DNA from: JBBQZO01 sp038207625
Lineage (GTDB): Bacteria; Pseudomonadota; Gammaproteobacteria; Burkholderiales; Burkholderiaceae_D
NCBI GenBank assembly: GCA_038207625.1
Contig: JBBQZO010000012.1
Span: forward strand, 73,014-137,013
DNA: 64,000 nucleotides
Direction: 5' to 3'
Shown: positions 26,001 through 33,788 of the stretch, piece by piece
Layout of the letters: every line of letters starts with the position of its first letter
Numbering within the stretch: position 1 is the stretch's first letter
Notes under the pieces: model-generated
What the model saw: the letters and a program-made list of their open reading frames with translations, nothing else
Databases searched by the model: none
Told to the model about the DNA's origin: nothing
Made by a program: the position numbers and the translations under genes

Positions 26001-28672
26001 TGAAGCTCGATGGCGCATCCAACGACATCATTGCCAACAAGCTCAGTATCACCGGCGAAGGCGGGGCCAGTTATACGCTGACCAATTCCTCGAACGTGGA
26101 CATCAGTTCCGGCACCAGTTTTACGCTGCTGTTAAGTGATGCCGACAAGCTTGGAGTCGCGCAGCTGGTCAATCGCGACGGTACGGCGTCGACCGGCGCG
26201 ACGACCTATAATTTGGCCGCGGCGGAGGATTGGGCGGGCGGCGCGGATGGCACGCTGGTGCTGGCCGACCTCACTGGCAACGGCGTCACGGTGAGCAATC
26301 TGGCCGTACCGGCGATCAGTGCATCGACCTACGACGCTGGCACGGGCCGGTTGGTGGTCAGCGGCAGCGGCTTCCTGCACTTGGGCGGTGGCGCCAATGA
26401 TATCGTCGCCAACAAGCTGAGCTTGACGGGCGGCACTGGCGCCAGTTATACGCTGACCGATACTGCCAACGTCGATATCGATTCGGCCAGCGCATTCACG
26501 CTCACGCTGAGCGCGACCGACAAAGCGGGTGTCAATCTGTTGCTCAACCAGAGCGGCACGGCGTCGCTCAGTGCCACGATCTACAATCTGGCGGCGGGCG
26601 AAGACTGGGCCGCTGGCGCCGATGCGGCGGTGCTGGTCGCCGACCTGAGTGGCAATGGCGTCACGGCCACGGTGCCGGTGCCGAGCCCGGAGCCGCCGGT
26701 GACGGCGCCGATCGTGACCGGCAGCGTCGATGGCGCGATCACGCAAACCCAGCAGGCCGTCGATCCCACCACCGGCTTGACCCACATAGCGGTCAGCGTT
26801 CCGATCACCCCGCCCGGACGCGCTGACGACCCGGCATCGGCCCATCCCGGGCTGGCCGATATTCCGCTGGGCGTTGGCAACGGTTCTGGCGCAAACGCGG
26901 TCAACGCCGATTTGGTGGTAAGCCTGCCCAGCGGCACGGGCCTGGACAGTGATGGCTCCAGCGGCTTGCTAAATAGTGCCCAGGCGCTGCACGATTTGAT
27001 CAGCCGCATCGAAGGCAAGACCAGCGGCGGCTCGCCGGTACAAACCCAGATGACCGGGCAGGGGGCTGACTTCCTCAGCGAGCTGCCGGCCAGTACGCTG
27101 CTGGCAACCAAGACGCTGGTGCCGACCATTGCGCCCGGCACGCTGCTCACGCAAGCGATCATCATCTCCGGCAGTTCGACGACGCCGGCGCCCGGCGCAG
27201 CGCCCAACGCGACGGCCATCGGACTGGTGATCGACGCCAGTCATCTGCCTGCCAACGCCGTGCTGCAGCTCGATAACGTGGACTTCGCTGCGATCATCGG
27301 CGCGGCCACCTTGCGCGGCGGCGACGGGCGCAACTACGTGATCGGCGACGACGCGGCGCAAAATATCCTGCTTGGCGCCGACGACGACGTCCTGTTTGGC
27401 GGCGGCGGTGACGACATCGTCGGCAGCGCCGGTGGCAATGACCGGATCGACGGCGGCAGCGGCAACGACGTCTTGTTTGGCGGTATCGGCAACGACAGCC
27501 TGGTCGGCGGCACCGGCAACGATGTCTTGCAAGGCGGGCGCAGCGATGTGGGGCGCTGGGATTTCTATCTCGATGCAGGCGGCCATGTCGTGGCCCTGCA
27601 TAACACCGCGCTGGCCAATCCGGCCGCCACCGAAGTGCTCGCGAAGGCTGATTTGAATCTGACCGTCGGCACATTGGGTTTTGCCAGCGCCGACCCGGCC
27701 AGGCTGCAATCGTTGTCGCTGCTGTACCACGCCGCGTTCGAACGGACGCCGGATCTGGCGGGCCTGAGCTTTTGGGCGCAAAGCGGCGCCACGCTGGCAC
27801 AGGTGGCCAGTGGCTTCCTGCGTTCAGACGAAGCGAGCACCGGCTTAGGCAGACTTGGCAATGCCGACTTTGTCCATCAGGTATACCAGAACGCCCTCGG
27901 TCACGCCGGTTCGGCGGGCGACACCGCAGCGGCCGTGGCGCAGCTTGATGCGGCGCCCGATCTGGCGGCGGCGCGCACGATGGTGTTCGAGAATATCGCC
28001 CTGAGCAGTGACCATCGGGCGCTCTGGCAGAGCGCGTCGGGCGTGACGCTCGGTGGCAAGCTGCTGGCGAGCGAGCAAGGCTGGATCGTCGGTGGTGGTG
28101 ACGATAGACTCGACGGTGGCGCCGGCAACGACACGCTGGTTGGCGGCGATGGCAGTGACACCATCGTCTACGCGGGACAGCGCGTGAACTACAAAATCGC
28201 GCTGCTGGCCACGGGCGAGATTACCGTCACGGACCGCGCGAACGGCGACGTCGATCAGATCAGCCAGATTGAAAAGGGCGCGTTCAGCGACGGCACCGTC
28301 GACCTGGGTTTCACGCAAGCGACGCAGCCGGTGTTGCGCCCGGTCGGGCAGATGTATCAAGCGGTACTGGGCCGCGCTGCCGATCTGGTCGGCATCAATT
28401 ACTGGATCGGGCACTACCAGGATACCGTCACGCTGGCGGCCCGCTTCGTCGATTGCGCCGAATTCAAGAGCCGTTTCGGGGTGCTTAACAATGACGCGTT
28501 CGTGCGCCTGATCGAACAGAATGCTTTGCAACACGCGCCGGATCCGACCAGCGTGCGCTCCTGGAGCACCTACCTGGATTCGCACAGCCGCGCCGACATG
28601 GTCGCTGCGTATGTCGGTAGCGCCGAGGTGGTTGCCGCGCAATTCGGCACGCAGGGCTTGTGGCTCGTCTGA
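23072..28672 (+). CDS. giant exported DUF4347 / Ig-repeat / RTX / DUF4214 protein
   Basis: An 1866-residue putative surface or secreted protein. Residues about 12-170 form DUF4347 (IQIISHGSTGAIQLG, DILLYGCNVSTG, THADVAASSNLTG). Residues about 180-590 hold Bap-like Ig domains (DSGVSSSDNLTNRTTPNF, GTASANATVNLYESDG, VTIDSTAP, TISGTTSANL). Residues about 595-710 form a bacterial Ig-like domain (TAPTVSSVNSSSADATYKPG), then about 710-1190 contain four or five repeats of roughly 115 residues (NKLSLTG..ASYTLT, DLTGNGVTV). RTX nonapeptides (GGxGxDxxx type) occur near 1410-1490 and 1675-1700, with DUF4214 domains near 1540-1640 and 1750-1850. There is no classical signal peptide, so type I secretion is expected; no transporter is adjacent. 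Confidence 0.92.
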   Translation: MLMSSMLNERTEIVFILNNVEDFQVLLSGIEPSMEVHVLDAAHDGLAQMAQILAGRHGIDAIQIISHGSTGAIQLGAMTLNMQNLPERAADLAIVSAALNENADILLYGCNVSTGSDGAAFISALAQSTHADVAASSNLTGAAAYGGDWVLESASGHIETASLQFAGYQQVLTPPVVVSTPDLVSGSDSGVSSSDNLTNRTTPNFKGTASANATVNLYESDGTTLLGSTTANGSGNWTITSSVLSEGVHRVKATASDGFGHVSALSAYLQVTIDSTAPATSPDAPSLDSGTDSGVSNVDGITSNSGPCFLGTGADANSWVNVYADGTLLGTTLSDGSGNYTYSATYLADGVHLVTAKNVDNAGNIGGPSGAFSFTIDSETPTTTISTIVFSADHGISSTDFITNEAIQTISGTTNAVLVASEIVEVSLDNGGNWTTATTSVGSNAFSLAGQALAASDTLKVRVSDLAGNASLGASQAYVLDIGAPTTTVATVALSDDTGASSTDFITKTPIQTISGTTSANLITGEAVQVSLDNGSTWALATSSSGTSTWSLAGQTLLASNTLKVRVTDVAGNTSTPASYAYVLDATAPTVSSVNSSSADATYKPGDSVSVQVNFSEAVIVTGTPQLTLETGSTDRVINYASGSGSSTLTFTYTVQAGDLSADLDYQSTTALALHGGTIGDAVDNAASLTLFAPGAANSLGSNKSLVIETRPQITSSAYDASTGVLSGTAVNLSTSDVIQASKFTFVGEGGASYTLVGTPDGLASSGSAFSITLDATDKAAVNQFMNKAGTSSTIGTSFNLAAADDWDNNVTANDTSDASTPVTVANVAAPSITSATYDAATGLLAVTGSNFVSYSGAGNDIDVSKLSLLAEGSSVTLTTSSNVEITSASAFTVLLSATDQAALDMVFNKAGTSSTGATTYILAAADHWAVGADATVNVADLTGNGVTVAHPLTPAISSASYDSATNTLVVTGSGFLKLDGASNDIIANKLSITGEGGASYTLTNSSNVDISSGTSFTLLLSDADKLGVAQLVNRDGTASTGATTYNLAAAEDWAGGADGTLVLADLTGNGVTVSNLAVPAISASTYDAGTGRLVVSGSGFLHLGGGANDIVANKLSLTGGTGASYTLTDTANVDIDSASAFTLTLSATDKAGVNLLLNQSGTASLSATIYNLAAGEDWAAGADAAVLVADLSGNGVTATVPVPSPEPPVTAPIVTGSVDGAITQTQQAVDPTTGLTHIAVSVPITPPGRADDPASAHPGLADIPLGVGNGSGANAVNADLVVSLPSGTGLDSDGSSGLLNSAQALHDLISRIEGKTSGGSPVQTQMTGQGADFLSELPASTLLATKTLVPTIAPGTLLTQAIIISGSSTTPAPGAAPNATAIGLVIDASHLPANAVLQLDNVDFAAIIGAATLRGGDGRNYVIGDDAAQNILLGADDDVLFGGGGDDIVGSAGGNDRIDGGSGNDVLFGGIGNDSLVGGTGNDVLQGGRSDVGRWDFYLDAGGHVVALHNTALANPAATEVLAKADLNLTVGTLGFASADPARLQSLSLLYHAAFERTPDLAGLSFWAQSGATLAQVASGFLRSDEASTGLGRLGNADFVHQVYQNALGHAGSAGDTAAAVAQLDAAPDLAAARTMVFENIALSSDHRALWQSASGVTLGGKLLASEQGWIVGGGDDRLDGGAGNDTLVGGDGSDTIVYAGQRVNYKIALLATGEITVTDRANGDVDQISQIEKGAFSDGTVDLGFTQATQPVLRPVGQMYQAVLGRAADLVGINYWIGHYQDTVTLAARFVDCAEFKSRFGVLNNDAFVRLIEQNALQHAPDPTSVRSWSTYLDSHSRADMVAAYVGSAEVVAAQFGTQGLWLV

Positions 28673-28745
28673 CATGCCCCGCATCAAGGACTGGTCCGGT
28701 TTCACGGGTCAGTTGTGGTGCTCTCGTCAAGGCGATCATCGGCCA

Positions 28746-29135
28746 TCATATGGCGAGCGCTTCGACGATCGTGGCGATGCGCTGGCCGCCACCGATGCAC
28801 TGGGGCGCCAGCGCTTGCGCGCCAGCCGGGTGGCCGGCGGCGACCACCGGGGCGTCGCGAAGGCCGGCGGCAGACCGGCTGGCACCTGCGCCGTGGTGGC
28901 GCAATGGATGCAGCCGTCGGCGCTGACCAGTTCGCCCTGCGCGTTGGTCACCGGGATGACCTCGGCGGCGCACGGTCCGTCCGCGCCCGCCTGCGCGGCC
29001 TTGCGGTGCGACCTGAGCGCCAGCGTCCTGGTCCCCGCGCGCCACATGGGACAACGTCCTCGACGCGGCGCGCGGCGCGGTCATCAAAGGCGGTGATCCA
29101 GGCCAGCCTGAGGCCTGCACATGATATGGATGCAT
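28746..29135 (-). pseudogene. decayed acetyl-CoA acetyltransferase (thiolase) remnant
   Basis: On the reverse strand, fragments of a thiolase C-terminal half are readable in different frames: GDQDAG then LRSHRKAAQAGADG, AAEVIPVTNAQGELVSADG, AGLPPAF, then in another frame GHPAGAQALAPQ and CIGGGQRIATIVEALAI ending in TGA at 28746-28748. These match the thiolase order QDxxAxRSHxxA, EIxPV, LPAF, GHPxGA (active-site His) and CIGGGxGxAxxxE. The segment between LPPAF and GHP, which should hold TAGNxSGxxDGA, is deleted. The N-terminal half is absent. Confidence 0.75.
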
Positions 29136-29288
29136 ACGCCGGAACTGACTTGGACAGCGGTTCTAAATTGAGACGGTGTGCGTCAGGGGACGGTTGAACT
29201 CGTGGCGCCGCCTACGAGCCGACAGCGGCCAGAACCGCCTCCATGGTTGTGTCCGACATGGCTTGACTACCGCACACTTTTGACTGCC
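29136..29288. other. intergenic between thiolase remnant and SGNH hydrolase
   Basis: 153 bp without a recognisable feature. With the thiolase ruin it makes about 610 bp lacking an intact gene. Confidence 0.4.
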
Positions 29289-30533
29289 TCATTGTTTGAG
29301 CAAGCGAACCAGATCAACGGCATTCGCCATGATCAAGTAACCGGCATCGTTGGGATGTGTGAAGTCGCCACTGTTCAATGTCTTGAGCTGACGAGTGGGG
29401 TGTGCTGGGTCCCGCGGTGCCTGATCAAAATCGATAATGCCGTCGAACGCGCCGCCCGTGCGTATCCATTGGTTCACGGCTTGTCGTTTGGCCTCCATGC
29501 TTGCGCTATGGGGCAAGGGCCTGATCGCGCCCTCCCGCGGCAGCAGGGTTCCGGCCCAGATTTTCACACCTTTCGCGTGAGCACGGTCGATAAGCAGGCG
29601 CATGCCGTCGATGATTTGCTGGGCTGACACCTGGTCCTTTGGCGTCGTAAGAAGCTCCGAAGCGCTGATGTCATTGATGCCTTGCATGAGAATGACCCAA
29701 TGCAGACCTGGCTTGTTCAACACGTCGCGCTCGAATCGGTTCAGCGCGCTCGGCCCGACATACGGCGCGCCAAAATCGTTGAGCACTCGGTTACCGGCGA
29801 TCCCGGCGTTGGCGACGGCCACCATTCCGGCGGCAGGCATGCCCTGCAAGCGGTTGGCCAGGAAGTCGGGCCACCGCGCATTGCCATCCTGGGTCGATCG
29901 AATGCCATCGGTGACCGAATCGCCGATGACGACGAGGGTTTGCGTTCCTATGGGCGCCGCCACGTCAACATCGGTCAGGAAATATCTGCTGTCGTCGATC
30001 TGTGCGCCGGAGATGGTTGCGAGGTTCGTGACATCCTTGCCTTCAACGAGATACGCCGTCTGGGCACCGTTGCCATGAAGCGTAGGCAGGCTGGCTCCCG
30101 TCGGCAAGTAGAGGCTGACGGCCAATTGCGCGAGTGCATTGACTTGCAGCGCAACAGCGTCGCTGGTCACGCTAGTGCCGGGCGCAATAGTGACCGACCC
30201 GGCGCCATTGAACAGGGCAAGGCGATCACTGCCATCGACAATCGCGCCACCGCCAGCGTGCAGGGCAACATGCACAGAGCTGATTGTCATGGGTTCGGTA
30301 CCCAATAGATTAGATAAGCGCAAACGGACATGCGTTCCGCTAACACTGGTACGAACCACCTGCCGGATTGTAAGCGGCTTTAGCGGTGTGCCAACTCCGT
30401 CCGGCGCAGCCATCCATCCGGCTACCCAGGTGCTCGATGGCGGCACGGGTTCGTTTTGCGCCATCACTGTCGATACAAAGAACACCAGGGCCATGGCCGA
30501 CAGCGAGGTGGTAAAAAGCTTAACACCGTTCAT
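29289..30533 (-). CDS. secreted SGNH/GDSL hydrolase
   Basis: A 414-residue exported esterase/lipase-type enzyme. Residues 1-25 form a signal peptide (LFTTSLSAMALVFFVSTVMAQ). A beta-rich N-terminal domain (residues about 30-190: WVAGWMAAP, IRQVVRTSVSGTHVRLRLSNLLG) precedes the SGNH domain: block I VVIGDSVTDGI (catalytic Ser), block II NAGIAGNRVLNDFG (Gly), block III MQGINDIS (Asn), block V GDFTHPNDAGY (Asp and His). This N-terminal plus SGNH layout is typical of secreted GDSL esterases acting on acetylated polysaccharides or lipids; the substrate here is unknown. Confidence 0.93.
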   Translation of the reverse strand: MNGVKLFTTSLSAMALVFFVSTVMAQNEPVPPSSTWVAGWMAAPDGVGTPLKPLTIRQVVRTSVSGTHVRLRLSNLLGTEPMTISSVHVALHAGGGAIVDGSDRLALFNGAGSVTIAPGTSVTSDAVALQVNALAQLAVSLYLPTGASLPTLHGNGAQTAYLVEGKDVTNLATISGAQIDDSRYFLTDVDVAAPIGTQTLVVIGDSVTDGIRSTQDGNARWPDFLANRLQGMPAAGMVAVANAGIAGNRVLNDFGAPYVGPSALNRFERDVLNKPGLHWVILMQGINDISASELLTTPKDQVSAQQIIDGMRLLIDRAHAKGVKIWAGTLLPREGAIRPLPHSASMEAKRQAVNQWIRTGGAFDGIIDFDQAPRDPAHPTRQLKTLNSGDFTHPNDAGYLIMANAVDLVRLLKQ

Positions 30534-30658
30534 AAGAAAGGTCCAAAGTTGGGAGCCTTTATTATTGATCGGGACGGAAATGCGCGATCATGATGTGTGA
30601 CGAAAGCCCGGTGGGCAGTGATGAAAGGCGGAAGCGCGCGCATCAACTCGGGGCCCAT

Positions 30659-30898
30659 CGCTTAAATCGAACCTGGCCCCTTATACGCGGCCAGAACGTC
30701 GTCGACAGGCGTAAAATTATCAGTGCGGGTCGGTTGCATGATGTCCTCCAAAGTAGATTGCTTGAACCTTCACTTTAGGACTACCTTGCGAAGTTTGCCG
30801 GCCCGCCCTCACTCATAGGATCTTATACGCTTCGCCCTCACTCATAGGATCTTATACGGGCCCCTTATACGCTACGCTTAAATCGAACCTGGCCCCTT
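30659..30898. repeat. dispersed and tandem repeats (REP-like cluster)
   Basis: The motif CGCTTAAATCGAACCTGGCC plus CCTT occurs at 30659-30682 and again at 30875-30898. Between them a 26-bp unit (CGCCCTCACTCATAGGATCT plus TATACG) is tandemly duplicated at 30804-30829 and 30833-30858. Variants of CCCCTTATACG recur at 30678-30687 and 30861-30871. These look like REP/RAYT-type or related small dispersed elements; no transposase is nearby. Confidence 0.75.
30662..30739 (-). pseudogene. truncated gene start (25 codons) cut by a dispersed repeat
   Basis: On the reverse strand a very strong Shine-Dalgarno (GGAGGA, 30744-30749) precedes ATG at 30739 and a 25-codon frame MQPTRTDNFTPVDDVLAAYK plus five residues. 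The last codons and the TAA lie inside the dispersed repeat at 30659-30688. A real gene start therefore appears to have been cut off by the repeat. The original product is not recognised. Confidence 0.45.
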
Positions 30899-30908
30899 CT
30901 ACCCCTTC

Positions 30909-31022
30909 TACCCCAGCCTGGTCGGCGCGCTGGTGCTGGCGCACGCCATGGATGACGCAGTTCTGTCGGACCATATCGTCGATGCGGTGCGCAGCGCGGT
31001 CGGCAATGGCGCCGCCCGGTGA
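30909..31022 (+). pseudogene. TetR-family regulator C-terminal remnant
   Basis: Directly after the second dispersed repeat an open frame reads YPSLVGALVLAHAMDDAVLSD then HIVDAVRSAV and ends at TGA 31020-31022. This matches the C-terminal end of TetR regulators (VGALxLARAVDDxxLSDxIL). There is no start codon or HTH domain; the rest has been lost at the repeat boundary. Confidence 0.6.
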
Positions 31023-31169
31023 CTGCGCGGGGCGATCGACTCAGTAACCCACGCGCTGAGGTTCGGCACACGCTTGGTTGGCGATGTCACGTTGACGCTA
31101 GGTTTGCGCTGAGATCAGCGAGGGCGTAAATTTTCTTGGGTGGCACCAGCGGCACGCGAACGTGTACCT

Positions 31170-33260
31170 TCAGGTTCGCTGGGCTGCCAGCAAGGCGACG
31201 AACTGTACTGCGGGCATAGGGCGGGCAAACCAGTAGCCCTGTCCAAAATCACAGCCGGCGGCGGCGAGCAGGTCGCGCTGGCCGACGGTCTCGACGCCTT
31301 CGGCCACGACCTTCAAGCCAAGCTTGTGCGCCATCGCGATGATAGCCTCGCACAGCGCCCTGCTGTTGGCGTCGTTTTCGATCTCGCGCACGAAGACCTT
31401 GTCGATCTTGAGGAAATCGATATCGAAGCGGGTCAGATACGCCAGCGACGAGTAGCCAGTGCCGAAATCGTCCAGTGAAAGCTGGGTGCCGGCGGCTGCG
31501 AAGCCGCGCAGCGTCTGCATCAGTTCGGCACTCGCGTTCATCAGCAGGCCCTCGGTGATCTCGATGACGATGCTGTGTGCGGGCAGTTTGAGCCGCGCGA
31601 GATGCGCAAGCCACATGTCGAGCAGCCGTTTATCGTTGTGAAATTGCACAGGCGAGACATTCACGCTGATCTGAAATTGCCCTTCGCCCAGTGTCGCGAG
31701 CGCACAAAGTTGCTCGGCGGCGGTCCTGAACACCCACGCGCCAATCTCGATGATCAAGCCGCTGGCCTCAGTCAGGGCGATGAACTGGTCCGGCGCCACC
31801 ATGCCGCGCACCGGGTGGCGCTAGCGCAGTAAGGCCTCGGCCTTCAGGATACGACCGCTGGCCAGTTCGACAATCGGCTGGTAATGCAATTCGAACTGAC
31901 CATGGGGCAGCGCGTCGCGCAGATCGTCGCTGATGCTCATGCGCTCAAGCATCGATTGCTGCATGGCCAGCGTGTAGTGGCAATGTCGATTGCGCCCGGC
32001 GTTTTTGGACGCGTACATCGCCTGGTCGGCATGGCGCAACAGGTCCGCCATGTCGGTCGCATCGTGCGGACAATGCGCCAGGCCGACGCTGGCCGACACA
32101 AATACCCGCGCGTCCCCCAGTTGGTAGGGTGCCGCAACGCTGGCGATGATGCGCTCGGCGATCGCGTCGCTGTGCGCGACGTCGTCCGGATGCGCCAGGA
32201 TGACGGTAAATTCATCGCCGCCCAAGCGCGCCAACATGCTCGCATCGCGCAGGCAGGCGCTGATCCGATGCACCACCTCGATGAGCAGCAGGTCGCCTTG
32301 GTCATGTCCAAGCGAGTCGTTGACTTCCTTGAATTGATCCAGGTCGATCAGCATCAGGCGCACGGCCGAGCCGTCGGCGCGCGCCCGCGCCACGGCTAGG
32401 CGCAGGCGCTCCTTGAACAGCGTGCGGTTCGCCACGCCGGTGAGCGGGTCGATATTGGCCTGTTGCCAGATCAGTTCCTCGGCGCGCTTGCGCTCGGTAA
32501 TGTCGGAAAACAGTGCCACGCGTTGCAAAGCCTTGCCCTGGTCGTCGCTGACGGTGTTGATGGACAGGCGCAGCGCGATTGCGCGGCCATGTTTGTCGTG
32601 GTCCCATAGTTCGCCGCGCCAATGGCCGCACTCGTTGAGCGATTGCCACATTGCCTGGTAAAAGGCGGGGTCTTGTGCGCCCGACTTGAGCATGCGCGGA
32701 TTGCTCCCCAACACCTCGGCCGGCCTGTAACCGGTCAGCTTACAGAAGGCATCGTTGACGGCGATGATCTGGTTCGCCGAATTGGTCACCATCATCGCCT
32801 CCGCACTGTGCTGGTAGACCAGCGACGCGATGCGCAGAGCCTCTTCGGCGCGCTTGCGTTCGGTCACCTCGATGAGCGAGAACACCAGGTACTCGACTTC
32901 CCCGCGCGCATCGAGCACCGGCACCAGCGTCCAGTCCCAGTAGGTCACGCCGCGTTCTGGCTGATCAACGAATTCGAAGGCGCGGGTAAAGGTGACGAAG
33001 CTTTGCTTGGTGCGCACCACCTGCTCGAAGATGGTCCTGGCGTCCGATGGATAGAGCTCGAAATGATTGTGCCCGACGAAGGTGTTGATATCGCGGCAGC
33101 ATGCTTTGGCGTAAGCATCATTGACGCGCAGGAAATTGAAGTCCCGATCGAGGATCACCAGACAACTGACACTGTGGTTGAAGAACGTCTCGGCGAGCGC
33201 GAACTGACGCAGAGCGTCGTTTTCCACGTTTTGAAGCGAGAAAGCGGCGGTTTTGCTCAT
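31170..33260 (-). pseudogene. PAS-PAS-GGDEF-EAL cyclic-di-GMP protein split by amber codon
   Basis: One continuous frame from ATG 33260 to 31170 apart from a TAG at 31823-31821. Upstream part (479 residues): PAS domain about 20-130 (FFNHSVSCLVILDRDFNFLR), second PAS about 145-260 (VTNSANQIIAVNDAFCKLTGY, GSNPRMLKSG), GGDEF about 275-430 (RLGGDEFTVIL, intact), and the beginning of EAL (HYQPIVELASGRILKAEALLR). The downstream part continues RHPVRGMVAPDQFIALTEASG with NVSPVQF, EITEGLLM, DDFGTGYSSLAYL, KIDKVFV and CDFGQGYWFARPM. The stop replaces the conserved Trp of EALLRWRHP (TGG to TAG). GGDEF may still work; an internal start at 31811 would give an EAL domain lacking its first strand. Confidence 0.88.
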
Positions 33261-33788
33261 CTAAACATTTTCCTCACGCTGTGGCATCGATGCATCGCCG
33301 GCCCCCCAAGGCTAGCCGTAATGGCTCAGAACGTCAACTGCAGCTCAGGACAATCGCACGCAACGTTTCTTGCAGCGCCAGGCAGCGCGCAGTCTGGCTG
33401 GCCGTCAAGCGGGGCCTGTCGACGTAGCCCCGACAGTATCGAGCTGGCATATGGGGCCGGCGCGCGTGGCGCCAGACCCTAGCGTATTTTCCCGATTGGC
33501 GATTGTGCGATGATCATCCTGCGTGCGGTGAGGTGAATGCGCTCTTGGGCTCGACACGCTGCCACGCCCGGCCCGCAGTCTGAGTCGATTTGGGCTCGAT
33601 TCAGATGCGATCGGCGAACGACTAAAACCGCGGATGCGTGATGCAGTCCAAGCATTTGTGGCACGAATACTAGATTGACAAGCCGTGAGCGTGGCGGCAT
33701 CATGCCCCCCAAGCGTCGGCGAACCGCCACGCTAGACCGGCAGCGCCCACTCGGCGCGACGCCTCCAAACATTGATTGGAAACCGACG
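33261..33788. other. intergenic between GGDEF-EAL gene and OPT transporter
   Basis: 528 bp between divergent genes. An imperfect inverted repeat TCTGAGTCGA (33579-33588) and TCGATTCAGA (33596-33605) with a 7-nt loop could be an operator or hairpin. An in-frame extension of the transporter to 33675 is possible but does not look like transporter sequence. Nothing else is supported. Confidence 0.4.
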
